Source: Microcaldota archaeon (GTDB lineage Archaea; Micrarchaeota; Micrarchaeia; Micrarchaeales; CABMGC01). Taken from it: DNA of 17,157 nucleotides. Below are positions 1 through 7,474 of this stretch, piece after piece. A program made the translations under genes and the position numbers. The notes below the pieces were generated by a model. That model saw nothing but the letters and a program-made list of their open reading frames with translations, was not told where the DNA came from and searched no databases. Numbering within the stretch: the stretch's first letter is position 1; every line of letters starts with the position of its first letter. The stretch is taken from positions 1 through 17,157 of the forward strand of contig DAHVAU010000008.1 in the NCBI GenBank assembly GCA_027314465.1, given 5' to 3'.

Positions 1-678
1 ATAAAAAGCGCTAGACTGCTCGAGCTTTATTATCTCTGCGCCTGCGTCGCGCGTCCTGCTCACTATGGCAGCGAGCCTCTCTGGAGCAATGGCCTTTGCC
101 ACTGGCGCACCTTTCACCGTGGTTGCTGACAGCACAGCCACCATCGAGTCGCCATGGCTGCCGAGCACCATTGAATTTATCTCATTAACGCTGCATCCGG
201 CCTCCATTGACAGGAATGCGTTGAACCTTGATGAGTCTAGCGCCCCGGCCATGCCTATAACCCTATTGCGGCCCAGTCCGGTGACTTTGTGCATGAGGTA
301 TGCCATAGCGTCCAGAGGATTTGTCACTACTATGACCACGCTGTTTGGGGCGTACTGTTTTATTGCGTTGCCAGCATCTGTGATTATCGATGCGTTGACC
401 TTCAATAGATCGTCCCTGGACATCCCTGCCTTCCTCTGCGCTCCCGCAGTCATAACTACTACGTCACTGTCCTTCATCAGGCTGTAGTCGGATCCTGCAG
501 ATATCTTGGCATCTTTGCCTTCTACAGGCATTGCCTCCAGCAGGTCAAGAGCTATGCCTTTTGCCACCCCCTCAGTCCTGTTTACTATTACCACATCGGC
601 GAGACCCTTGAGCGCAATAAGATGCGCAGTGGTGGAACCGACCCTTCCAGCCCCGATAACACTGACTTTTCTGTTCAT
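1..678 (-). CDS. mdh: malate dehydrogenase, 3' end cut by window edge
   Basis: Reversible oxidation of malate to oxaloacetate in the cytoplasm; member of the LDH-like malate dehydrogenase family. The first 226 residues are present. Visible are the nucleotide-binding Rossmann loop (GAGRVG, 9-14), the substrate loop with the malate-type arginines (QRKAGMSR, 81-88), the TNPLDAM segment (119-125), Asp148 and Arg151 in GALDSSRF, and the catalytic His175 in GSHGD. The family normally runs to about 310-330 residues, so roughly 90 are missing. At the end of the second beta strand the usual NAD-selecting Asp is replaced by Asn33 followed by Arg34 (VNRTEG), which points to NADP(H) use or relaxed coenzyme choice. 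I chose the ATG at 678 because it places the Rossmann motif at the normal distance; no Shine-Dalgarno is visible. The gene is divergent from citrate synthase, aconitase and isocitrate dehydrogenase, its pathway partners. Confidence 0.93.
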   Translation of the reverse strand, partial: MNRKVSVIGAGRVGSTTAHLIALKGLADVVIVNRTEGVAKGIALDLLEAMPVEGKDAKISAGSDYSLMKDSDVVVMTAGAQRKAGMSRDDLLKVNASIITDAGNAIKQYAPNSVVIVVTNPLDAMAYLMHKVTGLGRNRVIGMAGALDSSRFNAFLSMEAGCSVNEINSMVLGSHGDSMVAVLSATTVKGAPVAKAIAPERLAAIVSRTRDAGAEIIKLEQSSAFY

Positions 679-705
679 GCAATCTATGGTGTGTGCACTA
701 GAAAC

Positions 706-719
706 CTATTTTAGAATAG
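706..719 (-). promoter_or_regulatory. candidate TATA region for mdh
   Basis: Read on the minus strand this is CTATTCTAAAATAG, an A/T-rich element centred about 32 nt upstream of the mdh ATG, compatible with a very short leader. It also forms a small inverted repeat (CTATT, 4-nt spacer, AATAG). It is weaker than the archaeal consensus TTTATATA, so this is a tentative call. Confidence 0.35.
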
Positions 720-730
720 CCTCGGCATGG

Positions 731-748
731 CGTTTATGCGCATAAACG
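731..748. promoter_or_regulatory. perfect 18-bp palindrome between mdh and gltA (operator candidate)
   Basis: CGTTTATGCGCATAAACG is identical to its own reverse complement over all 18 bases. It lies in the 134-bp divergent promoter gap, 53 bp upstream of the mdh start and about 65 bp upstream of the citrate synthase start. The position is suited to a dimeric regulator that controls both arms of the TCA cluster. No regulator for it is encoded next to it. Binding is inferred from symmetry and position only. Confidence 0.5.
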
Positions 749-799
749 GCCTTTAATCCCAGATTCCTGCTGAAGTTGCAAAAATTATTAAGTTTTATT

Positions 800-805
800 G
801 GAGGT
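800..805 (+). promoter_or_regulatory. Shine-Dalgarno site of citrate synthase gene
   Basis: GGAGGT lies 7 nt before TTG 813 and 10 nt before ATG 816, but 19 nt before ATG 825. It supports a start at 813 or 816 rather than 825. It is one of only two strong Shine-Dalgarno sites in the window, the other being before the VOC gene. Confidence 0.7.
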
Positions 806-812
806 ATAAGCA

Positions 813-1976
813 TTGATGATTGGGATGGCAGACGCAAAGCCACAGATAAGCAGCGGTCTTGAAGGAGTATACATAGCGGAAAGCTCTATATGCAGGGTTG
901 ACGGGCAGGCAGGCGGGTTATACTATAGAGGATATTCTATAGATTCACTGTGCAAGAACTCTGACTACGAGGAAGTGGTTCACCTGCTGCTGCATGGCAG
1001 GCTGCCAAAGGCGCAGGAGCTTGCAGAAACAAAGAAAGTACTTGCAGAGAGCAGGAACCTTCCAGAAGGAGTAGTATCTACCATAAAACACATGAACGGC
1101 AAGGCGCATCCCATGGACACTGTCAGGACTGCGGTGTCAATGCTCTCTGCGTACGACCCTGAAGTTGCAGATTCCTCAAATGAGGCCAACATGCGTAAGA
1201 GCTTAAGGATAATATCCAGGACTGCAAGCATTGTCGCAACTATAGGTAGAATAGCCGCAGGGGGCGAGTATGTAGCGCCTGACAACTCGATGAGCCACTC
1301 CGAGAACTTCCTGTATATGCTAAACGGCAAAAAGCCGACCCCCCAGCAGCTGGACATAATGAGGGACATGTTCATAATACACGCTGAGCACAGCTCCAAT
1401 GCATCTACGTTCGGCACCATGGTCGCAGGCTCAACGCTTGCAGACATATACTCTGCAGTGACAGCAGGGATAGCAGTGCTGAAGGGGCCGCTGCACGGCG
1501 GCGCGGATGAGGCCGCGCTGCATATGATGAACGAGATAGGGGACCCTGATAACACGGAAGTTTACATAACAGAGGCCCTGGCCGGCAAGAAGAAGATAAT
1601 GGGCTTTGGTCACAGGGTATACAAAGCCTATGATCCTAGGGCAAAGGTGATAAAAACATACCTGCTGCAGATGCAGGACAGTTCTTCTGAGGAGGTTAAG
1701 AGGCTTACAGGCATAGCGCTAAGAGCCGAGAAGCTGATGATAGACAAGCTTGGGCAGAGCCACGGCATATGGCCGAATGTGGACTTCTTCGCAGGCCCGG
1801 TGTACAGGGCAGCAGGCATACCTGCAGAGATATTCACGCCCATATTCGCAGCCAGCAGGACGGCAGGGTGGTGCGCCCATATGATGGAGTACTGGGAGAA
1901 CAACAGGCTCTTCAGGCCGCTGGAGTACTACACAGGTGCAATAGACCTGCAATACGTACCTATTGACAAGAGATAA
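813..1976 (+). CDS. gltA: citrate synthase
   Basis: Condenses oxaloacetate and acetyl-CoA to citrate. At 387 residues it matches the short archaeal/Gram-positive form rather than the longer E. coli type. The catalytic set is complete: His228 in GPLHGG, His267 in GFGHRVYKAYDPR, and Asp324 in WPNVDFFAG. The HAEHSSNASTF segment (190-200) and the C-terminal FTPIFAASRTAGWCAH segment followed by NRLFRPLEYYTG are also typical; the usual AHxxEQ is AHMMEY here. The start may be TTG 813 or ATG 816; both fit the Shine-Dalgarno GGAGGT at 800-805, and ATG 816 is the simpler choice. It is the first gene of an operon with aconitase (11-nt gap) and isocitrate dehydrogenase, so the three catalyse consecutive steps from oxaloacetate to 2-oxoglutarate. 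A 2-methylcitrate synthase role cannot be excluded by sequence alone, but the neighbours argue for citrate synthase. Confidence 0.95.
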   Translation: MMIGMADAKPQISSGLEGVYIAESSICRVDGQAGGLYYRGYSIDSLCKNSDYEEVVHLLLHGRLPKAQELAETKKVLAESRNLPEGVVSTIKHMNGKAHPMDTVRTAVSMLSAYDPEVADSSNEANMRKSLRIISRTASIVATIGRIAAGGEYVAPDNSMSHSENFLYMLNGKKPTPQQLDIMRDMFIIHAEHSSNASTFGTMVAGSTLADIYSAVTAGIAVLKGPLHGGADEAALHMMNEIGDPDNTEVYITEALAGKKKIMGFGHRVYKAYDPRAKVIKTYLLQMQDSSSEEVKRLTGIALRAEKLMIDKLGQSHGIWPNVDFFAGPVYRAAGIPAEIFTPIFAASRTAGWCAHMMEYWENNRLFRPLEYYTGAIDLQYVPIDKR

Positions 1977-1987
1977 AAGGTATTTGA

Positions 1988-4774
1988 TTGGATAGCAAGG
2001 ACGAAGCATTTAGATCATCGCTCACATCCAGCTTCAAGGCTCTGGGAGAAAAGACCATCAGCTACTTTTCGCTGCCAAAGCTCAGGCTGCAGGGATATGC
2101 AATAGACAGGCTTCCGTTCTCTATACGCATATTGCTTGAGTCACTGGTCAGGAACCTTGACGGGAAGGAGATTACTCGCTCAGACGTGGAGGCCCTGGCA
2201 GGATGGAATGCGAAGGCGCCAGCGGATAGGGACGTGCCATTCAAGGTGGCAAGGATACTGATGCAGGACTTTACAGGAGTTCCTGCAGTTGTGGACATAG
2301 CAGCCATAAGGGACTATATCAAGTCTGCAGGGAAGGATCCCGAGACTGTGCAGCCAACAGTGCCCGTAGATCTGATAATAGACCACTCAGTGCAGGTTGA
2401 TGTATTCGCCGCGCCGGGAGCCCTGCAAGAGAACCAGCAGATGGAGATGAAGCGCAACAAGGAGAGATACTCGCTGCTCAAGTGGGCCAGCGGCTCATTT
2501 GATAAGTTCAGGGTGTTCCCCCCGTCCGCAGGAATATGCCACCAGATAAATCTCGAGTATCTTGCTAGCGTAGCTACCACAGATGAATCAGATGGGAAGC
2601 TAGTAGCATATCCTGACACTCTTGTGGGCACAGACTCGCACACCACCATGATAAACGGGCTTGGTGTGGTTGGTTTTGGGGTAGGCGGCATAGAAGCCGA
2701 GGCTGCTATGCTGGGCCAGGCAGTATCGATAGTTACACCAAGGGTGCTTGGAGTGCGCCTTAGCGGCAGTCTTGCTGAAGGAGTTACTGCAACGGATTTT
2801 GCGCTAACGCTCACGAGGAAGCTCAGGGAGAAAGGCGTTGTCAACATGTTCGTCGAGTTCTTCGGGGACGGAGTGGGAAGGCTCTCGCTGCCTGACAGGG
2901 CGACTCTGTCCAACATGTGCCCCGAATATGGAGCAACAGTGGCGATATTCCCTGTTGACACGCAGACCCTTGACTATCTCACTGCAACTGGAAGAAGCAA
3001 GGAGCATGTGGAGCTCGTAGAGCAGTATTACAGGAGCCAGGAGATGCTTGGCATTGACTATTCAAAAGTCGCATACAGTGACATACTCGAAGTTGACCTT
3101 GGCAGCATAACGCCGTGCGTATCTGGCCCGAGCCAGCCCAAGCAGGAGATACCGCTTGGGGATATAGGCAGTAACTTCGCCGACTCTTTCCTTGGGCAGG
3201 GCGTCCTGGCAGACCCAATCAGCAGCGTAGACGCGACGCGATGGTCTTCCGAGAGCGCGCATACAGATGATAAGGCAGTTAAGGCAGCGCCCAGGCACAA
3301 GCAGGCAAAGAAGGTGCACCTTGTATACGATGACGGTTATGAGACAGACCTGTCAGATGGAGATGTAGTAATATCATCCATAACCAGCTGCACTAACACA
3401 AGCAATCCGTCAGTGATGATAGGTGCAGGCATACTTGCCAAAAAGGCCCTCGAGAAGGGGCTTATGGTGGATACACGAAAGGTCAAAACAAGCCTTGGAC
3501 CAGGATCACGCGTAGTCATGAAGTATCTTGAGAAGGCGGGGCTCATAGACCCCCTTGCAAAGCTCGGATACGGACTGGTCGGCTATGGGTGTATAACGTG
3601 CATTGGCAACAGCGGGCCGCTGATAGACAAGCAGAGCGATGCCATAAATGCCAACGATATTGCAGTTGCAGCGGTTCTTTCTGGGAACAGGAACTATGCG
3701 GCAAGGATACACAGGGATGTCAGGGCTAACTACCTCATGTCTCCACCCCTGCTCATAGCATTCGCAATAGCAGGCACTGTAAGAAAGGACCTGACAACGG
3801 AGCCTCTGGGCAAGGGAACTGGGGGCAAGGACATATATCTCAGGGACATCTGGCCCACATCGGATGAGATCAATAAGGCCATAAAGTCAAGTGTAAGCAT
3901 GGAGATATTCGAGAATGAGTACGGCAGCGGAATAAGCGGCGTGAACCCGTACTGGAACGGGCTTCCGGTCCCTACGGGAGTGATGTACGAATGGGATGCG
4001 AATAGCACCTACATACGCCTGCCCCCATTCTTCGGCGGATTCAAGCCGAAGGCTGTACGCAGTACCAGTGGCATAACCAATGCGATGGTGCTGGCAGTGT
4101 TCGGAGACTCGGTATCCACTGATCATCTATCGCCTGCTGGCGCCATAGGCAAGGATAGCCCTGCAGGCAAGTACCTGCTTGAACATGGAGTGCAGCAGAA
4201 GGACTTCAATACATACGGTACGAGAAGAGGCAATCACGAAGTGATGATGAGAGGGACATTCGCCAACAACAGGATAAGGAACCTGATGATGGACAGCAAG
4301 GAAGGGGGCTTCACCATATATTACCCTGATGGCGAGCAGATGACGATCTACGATGCTGCGATGAAGTACGCAAAGCAAGGCACGCCGCTCGTGGTGCTTG
4401 CAGGCGCAGAGTATGGGTCTGGAAGCTCCAGGGACTGGGCGGCCAAGGGGCCCATGCTGCTCGGAGTCAGGGCAGTTATAGCAGGGAGCTTCGAGAGGAT
4501 ACACCGGAGCAACCTTGTAGGCATGGGCATACTGCCATTGCAGTTCATGCAGGGGGATAGCGCAGAGTCCCTTAAGATCGACTACACCAAACCGATAAAT
4601 GTAATCGTGCCAGAGAACATGAGGCCCAGAGAAGCCGTAAGGATAGAGTTTACGGACTCTTCTGGAGAGGTATCATCTGCAGATGTGATAAGCAGGCTTG
4701 ACACTGCGCTTGACATAGAGTATTATAGGACCGGAGGCATACTAAATTACGTGATAAAGAAGATGATGGCATAG
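1988..4774 (+). CDS. acnA: aconitate hydratase (AcnA/IRP type)
   Basis: Isomerises citrate to isocitrate through cis-aconitate with a [4Fe-4S] cluster. The protein is 928 residues, slightly longer than E. coli AcnA (about 890). The three cluster-ligand cysteines are present: Cys468 in SCTNTSNPSVM, and Cys535 and Cys538 in GYGCITCIGNSG. The early DSHTTMINGLGVVGFGVGG segment and the C-terminal swivel domain with DSVSTDHLSPAG (around 705) and GSSRDWAAKGP (around 812) are intact. The start is TTG 1988 (MDSKDEAF), preceded by AAAGGT; an upstream TTG at 1984 runs straight into a stop. The gene lies 11 nt after citrate synthase and 2 nt before isocitrate dehydrogenase, so it is surely co-transcribed. 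It is of the long monomeric AcnA/IRP class rather than AcnB or the split archaeal LeuC/LeuD-like type. Confidence 0.95.
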   Translation: MDSKDEAFRSSLTSSFKALGEKTISYFSLPKLRLQGYAIDRLPFSIRILLESLVRNLDGKEITRSDVEALAGWNAKAPADRDVPFKVARILMQDFTGVPAVVDIAAIRDYIKSAGKDPETVQPTVPVDLIIDHSVQVDVFAAPGALQENQQMEMKRNKERYSLLKWASGSFDKFRVFPPSAGICHQINLEYLASVATTDESDGKLVAYPDTLVGTDSHTTMINGLGVVGFGVGGIEAEAAMLGQAVSIVTPRVLGVRLSGSLAEGVTATDFALTLTRKLREKGVVNMFVEFFGDGVGRLSLPDRATLSNMCPEYGATVAIFPVDTQTLDYLTATGRSKEHVELVEQYYRSQEMLGIDYSKVAYSDILEVDLGSITPCVSGPSQPKQEIPLGDIGSNFADSFLGQGVLADPISSVDATRWSSESAHTDDKAVKAAPRHKQAKKVHLVYDDGYETDLSDGDVVISSITSCTNTSNPSVMIGAGILAKKALEKGLMVDTRKVKTSLGPGSRVVMKYLEKAGLIDPLAKLGYGLVGYGCITCIGNSGPLIDKQSDAINANDIAVAAVLSGNRNYAARIHRDVRANYLMSPPLLIAFAIAGTVRKDLTTEPLGKGTGGKDIYLRDIWPTSDEINKAIKSSVSMEIFENEYGSGISGVNPYWNGLPVPTGVMYEWDANSTYIRLPPFFGGFKPKAVRSTSGITNAMVLAVFGDSVSTDHLSPAGAIGKDSPAGKYLLEHGVQQKDFNTYGTRRGNHEVMMRGTFANNRIRNLMMDSKEGGFTIYYPDGEQMTIYDAAMKYAKQGTPLVVLAGAEYGSGSSRDWAAKGPMLLGVRAVIAGSFERIHRSNLVGMGILPLQFMQGDSAESLKIDYTKPINVIVPENMRPREAVRIEFTDSSGEVSSADVISRLDTALDIEYYRTGGILNYVIKKMMA

Positions 4775-4776
4775 TC

Positions 4777-5793
4777 ATGGCGCGCATCTGGAAGGTTGCT
4801 GTATTGCCCGGGGATGGCACTGGACCCGAAGTGATGCAGGCTGCACTGCAGGTGCTTGACTCTGTGCAGAGCAGGTTTGGGATACGCATAAAGACGACTA
4901 ATGGCGATGGCGGATTGAACTGCCTTGAGAGGTATGGGACCAACATGCCGCCAAAGACCATGAAGCTGCTTGAGGAATCAGACTGCGTTCTCAAAGGGCC
5001 GATGACTACCCCAGAAGGCGCGGGATCAGAAGTGAGCGCAGCCGTCAAGATCCGCAAGAAGTTCGGGCTCTACGCAGATGTCAGGCCAGCAAAGAGCATG
5101 CCTGGAGTGCAGAGCCTAAAACCCAACATAGATTTCGTGATAGTCAGGGAGAATACCGAGGGCATGTACTCAGGGCTTGAATTCGCCCCGGACAAAGATG
5201 TCGCAATAGCGTTGAGGGTTATAAGCAGGAAGGGCAGCGAGAGGATAGGAAAATTCGCCCTCAAGCTTGCTAGCACCAGGAAAAAGCACCTGACAATAGT
5301 ACACAAGGGCAACATACTTAAGCTGTCTGACGCGCTTTTCAAGGACACAATATACGATGCCGCCAAGTCATTCAGAGGGATTGCAGTGGACGACGCGCAC
5401 GTTGACGCAATGGCGCAGTGGCTCATAAAGAAGCCCGAGACCTATGACGTGATAGTCACCGAGAATCTCTTTGGCGACATACTATCAGACGAAGCTTCTA
5501 TGCTGGTAGGAGGAATAGGAGTAGGGCCTTCGGCAAACATCGGTGATGGTTATGCTATGTTCGAACCAGTGCACGGTTCCGCTCCCAAGTATGCAGGCAT
5601 GGACAGTGTCAATCCAATAGCAACAATACTATCTGTGAAGATGATGCTTGAATGGATGGGTTACCCAAAGGCAGCAGCCTCTGTTGAGAATGCAGTGCTA
5701 GAGTCCATAGCCAGGGACATCAAGACACAGGATATCGGCGGCAGAAGCGGCTGCTCCGATGTGGGAAAGTTTGTGGCGGATAGCATCCGCTGA
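4777..5793 (+). CDS. icd: isocitrate dehydrogenase, short form
   Basis: Oxidative decarboxylation of isocitrate to 2-oxoglutarate. It belongs to the beta-decarboxylating dehydrogenase family: GDGTGPEV (12-19), KIRKKFGLYADVRP (91-104), RENTEGMYSG (124-133, with the catalytic Tyr131), Lys177 in VHKGN, and metal-binding aspartates in GDILSDEA (233-240). At 338 residues it is the short form shared with 3-isopropylmalate and homoisocitrate dehydrogenases, and the substrate-loop segment (GSEVSAAVKIRKK) is not a textbook isocitrate SxN signature, so the family alone leaves room for those substrates. Co-transcription with citrate synthase and aconitase (ATG 2 nt after the aconitase stop, hence probable translational coupling) makes isocitrate by far the likeliest. 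HGSAPKYAG (266-274) has the Lys-Tyr pair that contacts the 2'-phosphate in NADP enzymes, whereas TQDIGG (317-322) looks more like the NAD/IPMDH type. Confidence 0.88.
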   Translation: MARIWKVAVLPGDGTGPEVMQAALQVLDSVQSRFGIRIKTTNGDGGLNCLERYGTNMPPKTMKLLEESDCVLKGPMTTPEGAGSEVSAAVKIRKKFGLYADVRPAKSMPGVQSLKPNIDFVIVRENTEGMYSGLEFAPDKDVAIALRVISRKGSERIGKFALKLASTRKKHLTIVHKGNILKLSDALFKDTIYDAAKSFRGIAVDDAHVDAMAQWLIKKPETYDVIVTENLFGDILSDEASMLVGGIGVGPSANIGDGYAMFEPVHGSAPKYAGMDSVNPIATILSVKMMLEWMGYPKAAASVENAVLESIARDIKTQDIGGRSGCSDVGKFVADSIR

Positions 5794-5797
5794 GCCG

Positions 5798-5866
5798 CTA
5801 CCACAGCAGCAGCGCCATGCTTACTGCTATAAGGGCCACAACTGGAATGAATTCCTTTAACGTCAT
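5798..5866 (-). CDS. possible 22-residue membrane microprotein
   Basis: A very short reading frame begins at ATG 5866, 20 nt after the stop of the membrane-tethered regulator on the same strand, and ends with TAG. The peptide begins MTLKEFIPVVALIAVSMALL and finishes with Leu-Trp: a short charged head followed by about 17 hydrophobic residues, enough for one membrane helix. There is no strong Shine-Dalgarno. It could be a co-expressed small subunit for the upstream membrane protein. A frame this short may also arise by chance, so this is only a candidate, and I recognise no family. Confidence 0.3.
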   Translation of the reverse strand: MTLKEFIPVVALIAVSMALLLW

Positions 5867-5886
5867 CTTGCCAACCCAAAGAATCC

Positions 5887-7431
5887 TCAAGTTGCAGTTA
5901 TATTGGCCAAGGCGATTCCCCTGTCAGTAACTACAACAAGTGTATAGTTGCCACTGATCTGCGCTATCTGCCATGGCAGTGACACGTAGCTTCCGTTATA
6001 CGAGAACTCCTTCCCAGAGTGCGCTGCAAGAGTGTATCCTGGCGGCCCTGTTATCCCCCCATACCGCGTTGGGATCGGATACTGTGGCATTAGCAGTGTG
6101 CCATTACGACCCACTACAAGGTTGAGCCAGAAGAGTTCTGATGCATATGGTACCCCCTCTCTGAAGAACATGTGACCTGTGGGCAATTCGGACCCGGTGT
6201 TTATGGTTATGACGTTTACCGTGTGGTTAAGGACAATCTGTACAGAGCGTGCACCGTAGTAGCTTCCGGCAGTATATACCCCATCAGCGTTTATGTCTAT
6301 GGTGTTGTTATACTCATGGTACCAGCCGCTAACGCGCATTGTTCCATGCACCGGACCTACAATCGTATGGGCCCCATACGAGTATGGCTGGATCTGGTTG
6401 GACTGCCACGCGATGCGTGGTTTCTGGGTAAGCATTACACATAGCACAGTTACATTGTAAGCCCCATCATTCTGCACGTATGCGTTCAGGGAGATGGTGT
6501 TTCCACTCACCAAGAGAGCCGGATTCGATACGGACACGCTGTCATTAAGAGGCCTTAGCATTATGGCATACGGTTCTGGTATGGGCTGCTTTTGCGTAAT
6601 ATATCCGCCAGCCTGCGTCGCTATGTCATTTTTTGGGAACGTGATGGCCTTCATAGAAGGCAGCATAATGAACGAAGTTGAATTCTGCGTGTATATTGGA
6701 GTTACTACAGGGAAGAAGTCTATCAGTATCCCTGACGATGAATTGAGCTTGGTGCCTTGGGCAAGATCTGCGCTGATCCGGCTACCCTGCACATGAACCC
6801 CGTACGTCACATTCCCTATGACTATGCTGGACGATGTTATGTTGAACGCTATGGCCTTTATATGCTGCGATGCGCGAAGTGGAACACTGCCTATAACCTG
6901 GCTCTGGTTAACCAGGCCGAGAAGGTCAAGAGTGCCGCTGGAATTCACGTTGATCCATGAAGATGACGTTGAATTGCTAACCAGAACTGCCAGCGACGAG
7001 TAGTTTATGTACAGCGCCTGGGTGCCGTACGGAACCTGTGGCGGGTCCGTGATACCTATTGGAACATAAGCCACTGCAGAGGATTGGTTTGGTTGGAGGA
7101 TTGCTGCAGCGGCAAATACTGACAGCAGCGATACCACAACAAGAGCAAGAACCATTCCCTTGTTAAACCTGTTGAAACTGATTCCCTCCCCCATGTTGTA
7201 GTTCCTTATATCCGTGTCAGAATCATTGCGCTGCGCAATCCTGTAGTACTTCCACTTCTTTATGTGCGTATCGTCCTCCTGCTCTATCAGGCCCGCTGCC
7301 TCGAGGTCGTGAATGTGCTTGCTCACAGTGGATGGTGCAAGGGACAGCTTCATGCTTATCCCGCTTAGGGTCTTCTCCCCTTCAGATATGAGTTTGAGTA
7401 TCTCCTCTTTTGTCGCCCCCTGCTTTGGCAT
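5887..7431 (-). CDS. membrane-tethered winged-helix protein with glycosylated DUF4382-like ectodomain
   Basis: This looks like a one-component transmembrane regulator of 514 residues. Residues 5-66 form a winged helix of the ArsR/MarR kind (recognition helix around APSTVSKHIHDLEAAGLI, 32-49). A polar linker follows, then one membrane helix (about 92-112). The remaining 400 residues should lie outside the cell: they contain 17 N-x-S/T sequons by my count. Residues about 122-262 resemble DUF4382 (start VPIGITDPPQVPYG, a TLDLLGL segment, an ILIDFFP strand near 235-241, LPS near 257). The rest has beta-sandwich-like stretches. The topology recalls ToxR/CadC: outside sensing, inside DNA binding, with no separate kinase. 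The start at ATG 7431 puts the TATA box TATATATA about 34 nt upstream. The gene is convergent with icd. The ligand and target genes are unknown; a surface protein with a fortuitous cytoplasmic helix bundle is less likely. Confidence 0.75.
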   Translation of the reverse strand: MPKQGATKEEILKLISEGEKTLSGISMKLSLAPSTVSKHIHDLEAAGLIEQEDDTHIKKWKYYRIAQRNDSDTDIRNYNMGEGISFNRFNKGMVLALVVVSLLSVFAAAAILQPNQSSAVAYVPIGITDPPQVPYGTQALYINYSSLAVLVSNSTSSSWINVNSSGTLDLLGLVNQSQVIGSVPLRASQHIKAIAFNITSSSIVIGNVTYGVHVQGSRISADLAQGTKLNSSSGILIDFFPVVTPIYTQNSTSFIMLPSMKAITFPKNDIATQAGGYITQKQPIPEPYAIMLRPLNDSVSVSNPALLVSGNTISLNAYVQNDGAYNVTVLCVMLTQKPRIAWQSNQIQPYSYGAHTIVGPVHGTMRVSGWYHEYNNTIDINADGVYTAGSYYGARSVQIVLNHTVNVITINTGSELPTGHMFFREGVPYASELFWLNLVVGRNGTLLMPQYPIPTRYGGITGPPGYTLAAHSGKEFSYNGSYVSLPWQIAQISGNYTLVVVTDRGIALANITAT

Positions 7432-7460
7432 CTAAATCAGATGGACTATACTGCGTGAAT

Positions 7461-7468
7461 TATATATA
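7461..7468 (-). promoter_or_regulatory. TATA box of the membrane-tethered regulator gene
   Basis: TATATATA is centred about 34 nt upstream of ATG 7431. A start of transcription about 25 nt downstream would leave a leader of under 10 nt, in keeping with the absence of a Shine-Dalgarno sequence. Confidence 0.6.
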
Positions 7469-7474
7469 TGTTCG

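Noticed and set aside
65..745. Two plus-strand frames in the left end of the window
   Set aside because: They are antisense to malate dehydrogenase, whose translated frame matches the family throughout.
980..1555. Minus-strand frame of 191 residues inside citrate synthase
   Set aside because: It is antisense to a complete citrate synthase with all catalytic residues and has no promoter or motif of its own.
2314..2961. Long minus-strand open frame (215 residues) inside the aconitase gene
   Set aside because: It is a shadow of the aconitase coding frame, which has all catalytic motifs; the antisense frame has no recognisable domain.
4777..5793. 3-isopropylmalate or homoisocitrate dehydrogenase instead of isocitrate dehydrogenase
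   Set aside because: The short-form family allows it, but the gene is in one operon with citrate synthase and aconitase, and no leucine or lysine pathway gene is in the window.
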